NCBI GenBank assembly: GCA_947311845.1
Contig: CAMZMU010000116.1
Coordinates: 2,787,492-2,851,491, forward strand
Direction: 5' to 3'
Source of the DNA: Poa pratensis
Lineage: Eukaryota > Streptophyta > Magnoliopsida > Poales > Poaceae
Length of the DNA stretch: 64,000 nucleotides
Part shown: piece by piece, positions 43,229-54,100 of the stretch
Layout of the letters: every line of letters starts with the position of its first letter
How positions within the stretch are numbered: position 1 is the first letter of the stretch
The notes under the pieces: model-generated
What the model saw: only the letters and a program-made list of their open reading frames with translations
Told to the model about the DNA's origin: nothing
The model's database searches: none
Made by a program: the position numbers and the translations under genes

Positions 43229-44971
43229 TCTTTATACTATATAATATGTCTTCAGGTGATGGTCCGTTTTTCACTTTCCGATTTTACCCTTGTGTTGCTA
43301 GGTTAATTACCGAGTATGCCACCGCCAAGTCAACATAACAGTTCGTACAGAAAAAAGAACCGCTGAGAAGCGCCGCTCCTGCAGCCCAACCAGCGCGCCG
43401 CCTCCGATCCTTTGGCCCCCGGCCGGCCTACCGCCCCAACGCGCCTCCCCCACCACCCCAGGCTGACCCGAGCTACAGGTCGGCACGCTTCATACGATCG
43501 AAATCAAGCGTTCCAAGCTATCACACGAACGAGCTAGCGATTGGAGGAGAGATCGAGCAAAAAATCATGGCAGCGACCCACGACGGACTGAAGCAATGTC
43601 GAGAACGACTCGAGCTGGCCGCCACGCGGTACCGAGACGGTGCAGGGATGTAGGGCATCACGTCCTAGCGCATCACGTCCTGAATTCCTTTCCGCCACAG
43701 ACGCCGCCGGGTTCCGCACGCCTTGTATCTCCCTGCGCGCGGCGCCGTCCGGGCATACGACGGATCGGGTCGCGTCGTCGCTTTCTCGGCGTCTTCCGGG
43801 AATACGTCGCGTACGACCTTGCGCGTACGTGCATCTCCCTTCCCCGGACAGCCTGCTCCGTTCAGGCCTCGGCGACGCCGTCGACGGGCCTCCTCTCCAA
43901 GATTTTTTCAGGCGGTGAAGCGCACTAAATATAGCCGCGTCGAGGCATTGGCGTCTAGATGCGCCGAAGCCGGAGCTGCCGACCTCCCGGACGCCGCTCG
44001 CTGAGTACCCCGACCGGCCTGACCAGATCCACTCCGCTGCCGGGACTAATTTCCAACGACGGTGCTCAGTGCTCCGCAACTCGTGGCTCCATTGAGGCTG
44101 GTGCCGCCGACCTCCCGCAGGTTGGCTGCACGTCGAAGCCGTCGCGACCTTTCGGCGAGCGTGCGCGTTGGTAAGATAGTGGGAGCGGCAGCATGGATGC
44201 CGGTGGTCGTCGTGTGCTCTGGTTTCTTGCCGCTCCGGCAGTGACCCTGGCTCACAGGCTTCTGTAGATCGGCAGTAGATGTGTGCATGCTCGGTTGGCG
44301 TGTTTGCTGATATCCTAAAACAAAATCAGTCTTCTAGGCTTTTCGATTCATTCATATATTGAGCCAAGGTCCAAAGAGAACTGTGTTTAAGTTCTTCAGC
44401 CTGACATGGTTAAACTTTTATTTGTATATTGGGTTGATGATGCTGATATATCTTCAGTATCCACAGGATGAGTGCCTCTGTTACATATTCAGAATAGCTA
44501 CCTGTCTCAGTGGCATAGAACAGCAGGAGAAGGAGTAGAGGAAGCAACAGACCAAAGACAAGATCTACACATGGCTACTCGCCGGAGCTCTCCCGCCGTC
44601 GACACCGCCACAAGCTCCTGCCATTGACACCCACCTAAGCTGCTGCCCCGTTCGACCATGACCAAAGCCCCTATGGTCTACATCCCATAATGATGTAAGA
44701 CATGGCTAGAAAATTTAATGCCATCTAAGTCTGGGGTTATGACGCTCATAAATTTGGCGGTAACTGTCCTGGAAAATTTATCCTGTCATTTGATGCACCG
44801 GACAACTTTCAAAATTCCAACAAGCCCAGCATATCACTAATGCCAGAAATAATATATTCATTCATGGTAATTCACAAAATAAGTTATGTGTTTCGTCATT
44901 TTATTGAAATGATAAGTCCATGTATGTGATTATGTTAAATAGCCCGTAGCAACGCACGGGCATTATGCTAG
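43229..44971 (+). mobile_element. Non-autonomous Helitron nested in hAT
   Basis: It starts TCTTTATACTATATAATATG after A and ends with the hairpin GCCCGTAGCAACGCACGGGC (44942-44961) followed by ATTATGCTAG before T, the standard grass Helitron 3' end. The start lies in a (TTTATC)n microsatellite (43200-43235), so its exact first base could move by one repeat unit. The interior (43350-44260) is G+C rich with open frames on both strands and no recognised domain; it may be captured gene sequence. No Rep/helicase. Confidence 0.8.
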
Positions 44972-45382
44972 TATGTATGCAGTATGTACTTAGCATAGTA
45001 TAGCACGTAATAAAAAAAGTAAAAGGCAAATCTGATGCGGTGATGCCTGTCCGTGGCTCTTCATTAGGCTCCTAACTATTGGGCCAGCCCAGCTAGGCCT
45101 TTTTATCTACATTGTCCGCTCGTTTCATTAAGTCGCGACGCTCGTTCGATCGAAAAAACAAGGAGCATCTTCTATCACGGTGTGACGCTCTGACCTAATC
45201 TTTCCTGCTTCGTCTAATCGTCTCGCCCGCCGCCCGCCATAGGCCTGATCACCTAATTGCTAGCGTATTGCTGATCGCCTAAATCCCAAGCGCCGCCGGC
45301 CGCAGGAATCAGGTAATTGATTAAGCCTGACTCTTACCTGCTCTACTTTTTTAGTGTAAGTGGTTAAATGGTTTGGCAACTA

Positions 45383-45443
45383 CACCCTCCGTTCTGAATT
45401 TGTACTAAATCTGAGTCAAGTAATTCAGAACGGACGGAGGGAG
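45383..45443. mobile_element. Short Stowaway (Tc1/mariner) MITE
   Basis: CACCCTCCGTTCTGAATT on the left and AATTCAGAACGGACGGAGGG on the right are inverted and flanked by TA. At 61 bp it is almost only terminal repeats. CTCCCTCCGT is the signature Stowaway end. It lies in the right part of the hAT element. Confidence 0.8.
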
Positions 45444-45708
45444 TATGTGCATCGAGAAGAAGTTACTGGACGAGATTGATATTGGTTCCATTATCAAGGA
45501 CTTTGCGTGTAGGATTGTAAGGAGAAAGTTTTAAGCTATGTTTAAATTGTAACACTCCTCCATCATAGTGAAATTACGCCTTCGCGCGTCGCGGTTTTTC
45601 CCCGTAAGGATTATCCACGTCAAAATTTGTTTACTTGTCTATACTAGGGGCCAAAACTTCAGTTTCGCCCTGGGCACCAGAAAACTCAGGACCGGCCCTG
45701 GTTAGACG

Positions 45709-47626
45709 AAGCTACGCATTTATCTGTTCGCTGCTACTACCGGACTGATTATTAAGCTTCTATGTATAAAAACTAGTATTGGATTATTTAGCTTCCATGC
45801 ACTTTTTACTTCTTCTCTCTGTCTTCCCTGTCCATTGTTCAGTTGGGGTTTCTTTGTCCTCGAAGCTGATTAGCTTCAGTTTTTTTGGGTCCTAATTTTC
45901 ACATAACACAGTAAGCTGTAAGATTCATGCAACTCAGTCAGCTCTTGTGCTTTCCAATAGCTACTAGTCTACTACTGGTACATAAATGATGCATGCTTGG
46001 GCACATCTTACTCCCAAACAAAATTTCTACCCTGGAACACAATGGCCAGCAAATTTCAAACCATGAAATACTAACTTCTGCCTTTTCTCATCTACTTGGG
46101 ACCCCCTTTTTTTTGCCATCCTGGAACTTCCAACTCTCAAACCTCTACGAGCCAATTGACCACAGCTTCGATTCCACGTCAAGTCCGCAATAAAAACGAT
46201 AAAGGGTCGCTTTCTTTGTTGACGCGGTCGATTGACCTGACCTGACTCGCCCTCCGCTTTTCATTTTTATTCGAAGCCCCGCCCTTTCTTCCGCGTTGGT
46301 GCCCTTTCTACGCTGCTCTTTTGTTTGCTCGAAGCATTGGTACGAGGCAGGGTGCTTCGAAAGATAATGGAATGTGCAGAGGGGGCCGGTAGTTGTTATA
46401 GATGGATCGAAACCTTCGAGGTTGATCGCCAAATGCATTGGTAGGGTACATGTATAGTTGACTCTACAGATACGTCGACTATTAGACGGTTTGGACATTA
46501 GAAGAGCGCACTTCTTAATCCTAATGACGGTCCCAACTGCCAGTGGCGTCATCTTTATGTCCTGACGAATCACACCATCGTTGCCGCCCCTATCTTCGCC
46601 AACTCAATTCGCAACTCGGGGTGCAGCCGCATCGACCATGGAGGCCTGCTTGTCGTGGCTCTCCGCCTTTGTTGCTGGCGTAGCTCATTCAGTCGGCTCC
46701 GTCTCTTCTTCCCTGCCGCCTGCGCGCAAGGTGTTCGGCCGACGCAACTCATTTTGGTAAGATAGGGAAAACCCTGCGTGCAGTGATTTCATAAATGGAT
46801 GTTCATGTGGGTCTCAGGAACCTGAGCAGCGGATTGGTCAGCCAGAAAGCTGAGTGGCAGCTTGAGGTTTCACTGTTTATACTTTCACCCTTTTTGCGTT
46901 GACGGTCATACCTAATCAAGCGGGACCAATCATGAGGTGGTAATTCGTGTTTGTTACACGGACCACCAAGTCAACCCCCACCAACATGCTTAAAACGGCC
47001 TCCCGTGTCGTTCCCTAGGGCAGCACCGGCGGCCCAACCCTACCGCACCGCCAGAACACCACCGCATGGATATCGCATGCCGCCGGCCCTTGCCGCGGCA
47101 ACAACGACCCATCTGCCATGGCGACTTTGGGAAGGAAGGCTCCGCGACTCGTGGTGGACGCTAGGGTTCCTGCTTCCTATCTTCCGTGTAATTGCTCTAC
47201 ATTTTCAAAAAAAGAAATTTTTTTGCTGATTCGTTGCGCGAAATAGTTGAAAGTTCATTTGCTATACGTAAAGGTGTTGTAAGTTTTTCTGGAAGCTGAA
47301 CGTCCCTATTTTTAAGAAGTTGTGATCATTTGCTTTGAAACCTTATGTAAAGGTAATTCGAAAGTCATCAAAATTATTTCAAGTTGGTTTAACGTTTCTG
47401 GAAAGTAACTTTGTTTTTTTTGAAATTGTTCAAAGTTCTGCATGACCTTTGAAATAATTGAAGGGTTTCCTACACTATGCATCGCAAAGGTGGATATGGA
47501 GCAGGGTCCAGTACTGCTCCATACTGGCTCCGTATGTATTACATATTTGTCTACTCTGATGAAATACGTCGTATTCCCTCTATATTAATATAGCAACCAT
47601 CCCATACAACCAATAGTCTTAAAATA
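45709..47626. other. Intergenic, no supported gene
   Basis: The 5' part (45710-46200) is A+T rich. 46150-46570 has a 142-codon minus-strand open frame and 46950-47200 a Pro/Ala-rich + frame, neither with a recognisable domain, start context or splice structure. 47220-47620 is A+T rich. Confidence 0.45.
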
Positions 47627-47689
47627 CTAGCGTGACAGCAAACATACACCCAAAGCGAGGGGAAGAGAACAAAAGAAGAAAAACAAATG

Positions 47690-49166
47690 ATTGGTGGCGC
47701 CCGAGTCGTGGTACCAGACGCCCTTCTTGGCGTCCCCCTCTTGGTTGACCTGCGCCTTCTCCTCTAGCATGAGGAGGACCGGCTCCTTGCGGGTCGGGTT
47801 GGCCAGCTCCTCCCAAGCTGCCTTGGTCGACTCCTCCCGAGTCAACGCAGTCGAGTCCTTGTGACTCGATGAAGATGTCGAGTCCTCCTGACTCGACACT
47901 CCCGGGTCCTTGCGACCCGAGACGGCCGACTCCTCTCGAGTCGCCGAGCCCAGCTCCTCCCGAGCTGGGGCAGTCGAGTCCTTGCGACCCTACGAAGCCG
48001 TCGACTCCTCTCGAGTCAACGTGTCCCACTCCGCGATCCAACGGATCGGCGCGAGTTCCTCCGGAGGAGTCGACGATCCCTCCGACTCTGCCACAGGTCA
48101 AGTCGCTGACTCTGCCACCGGTCGAGACAAGGGTGCCGCCTCCGAGGTGCTCGACTCCGCCTGGCGAGTCGAAGCAGTGGGGCAGACGCGATGGTACAGG
48201 CCTCCACCATAAGGAGCGCGCTGTCATCTTCGTCGTCTCTGCCACGGACGAGGTGTGCCTCAGCACCCTCTGCGCGCACGAGGTGTGCTTCCTCGCGCTT
48301 CTTCTTGCGGCAATCCCGTACCCAATGGCCGGCGACTCCGCAGTACCTGCACGTGTCTTTCGACGTGCCAGGGTTCCCGGCTCCGTGAGCCGAGCTGCCC
48401 TTGCCGCGACCGCGCGGCTTGCCGCCACCGCGTCCGGCATGGCTGGAGGATCCACCTTCGTCCTGCAGGCGCATCCAAGAGAACCACTTCTCCTCCGTGA
48501 GTAGTTTCCCAGCCTGCTTGGCCTCCGGCTTCTTCGCGTCATGTCGCTCCTCGGCCGTTTTGAGGCGGCCGATGAGCTCCTCCATGGCCGATGAGCTCCT
48601 CCGTTGTCGAGGTCGAGCAGAGTCTCGATGGAGCATGCCATCTGCGAGAACCTCATGGGAACGACCGAGAGAAACTTACGGATAGTGTCTGGCTCGGTGA
48701 TGGTGACGCCGAGCACCCCAAGCTACGACACGAGTGACGACAGCCGCATGGCGAAGTCGTCGATGTTCTCGTCGTCGCCAAACTTGATGGCCTCGTACTG
48801 CTTCTTGAGTGCCGTTGCCTTCGCCTCCCGGACACGGGTGTCCCCGACCCGCATCGTCTTGATCGCGTCCCACGCCTCCTTGGCCGTCTTCTTCGACGCC
48901 AGTGCGGAGATCATCTCCGGCGGGACGGCGAGCAGCACGTACTCCAGCGCTGCCCGGTCCGTCTCCCGCTCCTCCGTGCCATCGTGCACGGCGGCCCAAA
49001 CGCGGCGTGCCTCAAGCTTCACTTGCATGAGCAGCGCCCAGTCCGTGTAGTTTGACCACGTGAGCAGCGGCCACGAACTACCGGCCTCCCGCACAACCCG
49101 CTGGACTGCCAGCGTGCTCGCGGCCTCCTTCACCTCCGCCGGCATGAGCGCCTTGCCTTCGCCCAT
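47690..49166 (-). pseudogene. Copia gag and protease start, frameshifted
   Basis: It starts MGEGKALMPAEVKEAASTLA at 49166. The gag/UBN2-type region (NYTDWALLMQVKLEARRVWA; AKEAWDAIKTMRVGDTRV; FAMRLSSLV) breaks near 48723, continues as TEPDTIRKFLSVVPMRF to about 48605, then shifts again to EELIGRLKTAEERHDAKKPE. The zinc knuckle is CRYCGVAGHWVRDC (CX2CX4HX4C). A linker of EST-rich repeats follows (47820-48175), then the aspartic protease motif WYHDSGATNHL at about 47690. Gag would form the virus-like particle in the cytoplasm. Three frames are needed, so it is inactive. Confidence 0.85.
47820..48175. repeat. GACTCCTCCCGAGTC-type degenerate repeats in the gag-protease linker
   Basis: Multiple copies of TCGAGTCCTTGCGACTCGA and GACTCCTCTCGAGTC, about 33 bp apart, encode a Glu-Ser-Thr-rich spacer on the minus strand. 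Each unit is itself nearly palindromic (GACTC..GAGTC). Confidence 0.7.
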
Positions 49167-49193
49167 CTCCGGTGAGATCTCTCAAGATGTTAG

Positions 49194-49205
49194 GCTCTGA
49201 TACCA
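49194..49205 (-). other. Copia primer-binding site
   Basis: On the minus strand TGGTATCAGAGC follows the LTR after 3 bases (ATT). It is complementary to the 3' end of initiator tRNA-Met, the usual copia primer. Confidence 0.9.
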
Positions 49206-49208
49206 ATT

Positions 49209-49676
49209 GTTACCCGTGAGATCTTGCTACGAGAGAGAGAGTGAGAGAGGGGAGTGTGTTCCAAATGCTAGGAAATGGTTTGCCTCAATTTTCTCATTGC
49301 ATTCCTCTCTCTAAATAGGGGCAGAGCAGCCGGGCTGCCTAAGTCAACTATCCGGTCACATCGCTGCGACGTGACCGGTCATCCCATGCCCTGTCTACCT
49401 GACGCGTCACTGTTGACGACGTCATGACTAAGAAACGCTGTAGGTGACGTCTAGCACGTCCTATCTACCTACTCTGTACTGATGCTGACGCATCACTTCA
49501 GGACACAGGCTATAGGACAAAAGTCCTCGCACCCGAAGAACCTGGCGACTGCTTCGACTCGGGACAGGCCCCGGAGTCGAACACATCCTCGACTTGGGAC
49601 AGACCCCGAAGTCGGCACCCTCTAACTTGTCGACTCCCAAGGATCGTCGACTGGACACACAAGACTATTTCCAACA
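49209..49676 (-). repeat. Copia LTR
   Basis: In + orientation it starts TGTTACCCGTGAGATC and ends TATTTCCAACA; the TGTT/AACA ends are inverted. It contains GAGAGAGAGAGTGAGAG runs. Its outer edge is about 50 bp upstream of the HMA gene's TATA box and it is transcribed away from that gene. Confidence 0.85.
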
Positions 49677-49726
49677 TTTTGAAACGTCGGGACCCGGGAT
49701 GATGTTGAGCTCTTTGGCTGCGCACC

Positions 49727-49734
49727 TATAAAAA
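49727..49734 (+). promoter_or_regulatory. TATA box of the HMA gene
   Basis: TATAAAAA lies 158 bp upstream of the ATG at 49885, in the context CGCACCTATAAAAACTCGCG. Transcription would begin around 49760, giving a leader of about 125 bases. Confidence 0.6.
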
Positions 49735-49884
49735 CTCGCGGCCAGCATCGTCACTCCTTGCCTAGATCACTGGCTCACTGCTCATAGAGCTCGACCATCC
49801 CCTAGACAGAAGCGCCACAGACTCCCATCCCACCCTTCCAAATCCATCGATCCCAGACTTCCCAGTTCTGGTTGGGTTGGATCA

Positions 49885-50441
49885 ATGGCCGCAGAGAAGG
49901 TGTGTACGAATTTGGATATTTTGTTTCTGGTTTCACTTGTGGTTTTGCACTTTTGCTCTGCCGGTTTGCTGATGATGTCGTTTTGTTGTCTGACTGCCGA
50001 GTGCAGAAGGTAGTCCTGAAGCTGGACCTGCACGACGACAGGCACAAGCAGAAGGCCCTCAAGGCCGTCAGCGTCCTCCCCGGTACTTGCTTAATCCTGT
50101 TCTTGCTCTGCCTGTACGTAATTACGGAAGGAATTGACCATAATTTCACACTTCAGTTCTGATTTTCTGACGACAACCATTGCCGCTGTTTCAGGTATCG
50201 AGCAGATCTCCGTGGACATGAAGGAGCAGAAGATGACCATCATCGGCACCGTCGACCCGTGTGTCGTCGTGGAGAAGCTGCGCGCCAAGTTCTTCCCGGG
50301 GCACAGATCGTCTCCGTGGGCCCGGCCAAGGAGGAGAAGAAGGACGGCGCCGGAGACAAGAAAGACGGCGACAAGAAGGAACACGGGAGCAAGCAGGCGG
50401 CGTACCCACCACAAGGCTTGCTGACAAGGTTCGTCGGCTAG
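49885..50441 (+). pseudogene. Heavy-metal-associated (HMA) domain protein, one-base frameshift
   Basis: There are three exons: 49885-49899 (MAAEK), 50007-50082 and 50195-50441, all with GT..AG introns. The product reads [60 protein letters not shown], then out of frame. One missing G in the GGGG run near 50300 restores AQIVSVGPAKEEKKDGAGDK and a Lys/Asp-rich tail ending LLTRFVG. With that base the coding length is 339 nt, an exact multiple of three (112 residues). It has the HMA ferredoxin-like fold pattern, but the metal-binding CxxC is replaced by DLHDDRHKQ and there is no C-terminal CaaX box, so it is an HPP-type protein that may not bind metal. Related small HMA proteins are targets of fungal effectors in cereals. 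Confidence 0.82.
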
Positions 50442-50635
50442 CCTTCCACTTGCGAGATGTGGAACATGCCACACCTCCCAGGCCAGAGAATATGATACTG
50501 TCAAAAGTTCGGTCAGTATCCTTCATTGGATATCACAAGTGCATGCCTTCAGTTGGGGAGTTCCGGTTTCTTCTGGTTCTGAATCTTAAATTACTGGCTT
50601 ATCCTGATAACATGATGACTCACAACCTTACTGGA
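50423..50635 (+). pseudogene. NLR immune receptor fragment (start of LRR region)
   Basis: A frame overlapping the end of the HMA gene encodes DKVRRLAFHLRDVEHATPP, then LSKVRSVSFIGYHKCMPSVG, EFRFLLVLNLKLLAYPDN and HNLTG. This is the characteristic junction between the NB-ARC end and the first leucine-rich repeats of cereal CC-NLR proteins (RRL..; KVRSV..FG; EF..LRVLNL). About 71 residues are present; the CC, P-loop and remaining repeats are not in the window. It continues as SDDPISSGY and stops, so it is a remnant or one exon of a mosaic. Confidence 0.6.
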
Positions 50636-50711
50636 TCAGATGACCCAATTAGTTCAGGCTATTAGGCCAGAAAGTGAACTGGAGCTATTAGGCCACTTTG
50701 ATGAAAGTGTA

Positions 50712-50978
50712 GAACCAAAGGCCCTCCCATTATCACTTCTTCAACATATCACCAGTGGATTTGCTAATGACAAACAAATTGGCTATGGTTCCTTTGCAAT
50801 TGTTTATAAGCTACGTACGATTATGGTACCTCTCATATATATGCCCTTCTCTTTTGATCCTGGCTTAACTGAAATTTTAATTGACTCGAACAAAGCATGT
50901 TGCGGTTATAGGGAGTGCTTGAATGGCACGATTGTTGTGAAGAAGCTTTATGGAACGATTTCTATAGATGAGAATAAA
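50712..50978 (+). pseudogene. Receptor-like kinase fragment (glycine loop and beta-3 lysine)
   Basis: EPKALPLSLLQHITSGFAND, then KQIGYGSFAIVYK (glycine-rich loop GxGxxxxV), lies at 50712-50810. After an intron-like gap, LNGTIVVKKLYGTISIDENK follows (beta-3 Lys in VVKK) to 50978. This is the N-terminal lobe start of the cereal DUF26/LRK-type receptor-like kinases. The catalytic loop and activation segment are missing because a CACTA element starts at 50981. The splice donor is not clean. The frame runs open through the presumed intron. Confidence 0.65.
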
Positions 50979-51164
50979 TCACTACTGGAAAATCCCTCTT
51001 CGCCGTGTGGTCAAAACACACGGCGAAGGCCGGAATTGACCTCGGCGAACACGTCGCCGAGAGTGGCACTCGGCAGAGCCGTCTCGGCGAAAAACGCCTC
51101 GGCGACGCCCCTTCGCCGAGTGCTTTATGTCGGGGATGCACGGCGAAGTCTTCGCCGAGAATTT

Positions 51165-54100
51165 TGTAACAGCCCAAAGTTTGAGAACCTAAAAACCCGA
51201 AGAAAAATTCCACTTTTTGTGTTGCATTGCATCATGGCATCCAAATTTAACTTGCTAAACAACACACTAATTTGGTTTGGCACCTTTTTAAAACAAATGC
51301 CAAACTTGACTTTACAAATTTCCCAATCAATGAGAGTTTTCAAACTTGCAAAACAAAATTACTTGACATCGTATATTTGTCAAGGAAGTTCCAAAGGTTT
51401 CAAATATATTATTTGCAAACTATTTTGATTTGTAAAATAAAATAAAAGGGAGCAACTCAAAATTGCCGGTGAGCAATTTCTATTTTATTTTGCTATCAAA
51501 TGATTTCCAAATATTCTGGGAAAATTGGGGGAGCTTCTTATTGATATGGGGGAGGCTACCCAAATTTTGTCATATTTTACTAAAATGTTTTGGTGCCTAA
51601 ATTAAATCAGGAAACGCTGCTGGTTCTAAAGAAGAAAAGGAAGAAGGACCAATCCGTGAAGAAATCAATTTTGCCAGGGGGTTATCTGTAAAGAGGTCGT
51701 CTCTCTCCTTGGCCACTGGCGCCATGCTGCCGCCGTGGCCGTGCCGCACGCTGCCCGCCCCAGCGCCCCTCTCCTCTGCTCTCCCCTGCGAAGAGCACGA
51801 CGCCACGACCCCCACGACCTCACCTGCTCCCCATCCCCACTCGTCTTGTTCCCTTTTCTCTCCCTCTGCGGTTCCCCACCATGGCCGCGCCGCAGCTCAG
51901 CTCCGCCGCCACGACGCCGTCGGTTGAGTAGCTCCCGAGCCCAACCAAGAACACCCACCGCTCCGCCGCACCGTCCTCTTCCTCTACACCGGAGGAATCG
52001 AGCCGGAGTTTCCGGAATCGCCGCCGCCGTCCGAACCTTCTCCGACCACGGCCGCCGCCGCGCCGTTCGATTCCCGCCGCTGCCGTCCATCTCCGGTCCT
52101 CCCGGGCACACCACGACGTCCGCCTCGCCGTGCTGCTCCTCTCCACCAACGGAATCGTGCCGAAACGCAGCGAATCGACGCCGCCGTCCTCAACTCCGCC
52201 GCTGCCGCCCGAGCTTCGCCGGACGATTCCGACGCCGCCGCTGCATCCCCGACCGCGCCGTCTCCTCCAACGAGTCTGGGGTGAGCACACGAACCTCCCT
52301 TTGCCCTCCGTTGCGCCGCTCTCGATCTGTAGCTCGGGATTCGATTGGAGCTCGCCGTGCTCGTGCTTCGGACATTCCGAGCTCGTTTCAAACCGGAATA
52401 TCCGGCTGAGGCCAGTACGCTTTTCATTCCACTCCTTAGCAGAATTTCCAGCTCGCTCCGTCCATCGGATATTCCGAGTAAGACAAAATTCGGAAAATCC
52501 GAATTTCACCAGTACCCTTTTTCTTTAGGTCCTTAGTAGAAATTCAAACCTTCGTGAGCCTCGGATATTCCGAGTTCAATGTCAACCGGAAATTCCGATT
52601 TTGTCCAGTACAAGAAAAGTCTACTGTTTTAAATTCTTGCCTCTCTATTTTGTTAAAATATTTTGGCTGTGTTTATAAATAACTTATTAAAGGCCACTAA
52701 TTTAAAAGGAGGGATCAAATTAATTGAAAACACCTATTTAAAATAGTAATCTATAAAAATAATAACTTTTTATCGGCACATCAGAAAAAGGTGTTCGATA
52801 TACCTAAACGCTCAGAAAAATGTGAGCTATCCAAAATCATCATCCTCATGCATACTTTATCACAATTACAATATTGTACTTCTAGTGGTACTAAAATCAT
52901 TAAGATAAATATGGGTTGTGCCAATTATTGCCAAATAATTTGGGACAACTCATTTAAAGTGTGGATCATGTCTAGGATCTCTTAATCGCATTAAAATGTC
53001 ATGTCATCATTTTTTTATGCATTGCACAATTGCCATGTGTTGATTGTTGTTTTGCTTTCCGGTGTTGTTTGTGCTTCGGTAGATCGAGGAGTTGAGGTGC
53101 AACCACAATCCTTCGACGACTCTTACTACCTTTTATCTCAACAAGGCAAGCGTAATCCCCCCTCTGAGCATATCTTATCCTATTTTCCGCAATTATTTTC
53201 TCCACTATAATATTGCATGCGATTCTAAATGTCTTTTGCCTGGATTAGAGTATCCTACTAGTTGCATTAGAATCCTGTTGCCATTCTACCTGTACCCTTC
53301 CTAATACCATAGGATTGTATTGTTGGCCACGAAATACTTAACTATGCTAGTTGATGCTTAGCCATGCTTAGTTAAATGCCTAGTGGTACTATGGTGGTAC
53401 ATGCTGGAAACAGGTGTTGACTTGTGACAGTGATGTCGATGGTGGAGAAATTGTGGTGATGGATAAGAAACTGCTAAAAGGTGGGGATGAGAGGCCACAT
53501 GGGATGTGGTGGGTTGTCTCGTTCTCACCGCCTAGGTGCGAGTTCTGGACCTCTTGAACCAAGTTGAGCGTGCAACCATGCGTGGGCTATATGGAACCCC
53601 CATCGACCGACTAACTTGTGGCGGACTAGCCGAGGGTCCTCTAGTTTGGCTTTCCATTTGCGCGTGCGTTGAGATGGTGGCCAAGACTGAGACGAGGACG
53701 GTGGTGTTAGGAAAATGAGTGACCGTGGGGCGGGGTGTGTGATCCTGGCAGTCCTACCGTCACTGATGATCCTTGGTTAGTCTTAAGCGAGGTAAAGGTT
53801 GTAGCCGTTTCACACTCAGCCGGCTTTCCCCGGAAGAGAGCTAATGTCTGGCAATGAGTCTGGCGGTACGCGTGGCGAAGGAGCTGGGGCCCCTCGGGAC
53901 TCCGGGGACTTCCACTTTGTACACCCCTGCAGGGTTAAATCTTTTCGAAAAGCCGTGTCCACGGTTACGGACGACTTGGGAATGGACGCTGATCATAGAA
54001 TAACTTTAACGGAATGATTAAAACTTGGGTACTAGAGGTACCAATTTCAGGATTGTAAGGTTGACTTCCTCGAGGGTGATTCGGGGAGGTGCCTTTGATG

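Larger units (their letters stand above)
43143..45700. mobile_element. Non-autonomous hAT element with nested Helitron
   Basis: The 8-bp repeat GTTAGACG flanks it exactly (43135-43142 and 45701-45708). Its ends are CAGGGCCGGCCCTGGGC on the left and CCAGGGCCGGTCCTGAG in reverse complement on the right; CAGGGCCGGCCCTG is a known form of plant hAT termini. Excluding the Helitron inside (43229-44971), the remaining 0.8 kb has no transposase. Confidence 0.85.
47627..49676 (-). mobile_element. Ty1/copia retrotransposon, 5' part (LTR plus gag), truncated
   Basis: On the minus strand the order is LTR (49676-49209), primer-binding site, gag and the first residues of the protease. The LTR has TGTT..AACA ends and is 468 bp. 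The rest of pol and the second LTR are absent: coding similarity ends just after the protease active-site motif near 47690. The flanking duplication cannot be tested because one end is missing. Confidence 0.85.

Noticed and set aside
43534..44079. 181-codon minus-strand ORF in the Helitron
   Set aside because: G+C-rich interior open on both strands with no recognised domain; noted only as possible captured sequence.
47619..48716. 365-codon minus-strand ORF
   Set aside because: Only its first about 38 residues are gag; the rest is gag and linker sequence read in the wrong frame.
51735..52509. ORFs of 224 and 229 codons on opposite strands, repeated at 58436-59210
   Set aside because: They lie in the G+C-rich block of both LTRs, are Pro/Ser/Arg low complexity, and recur only because the LTRs are recent copies.
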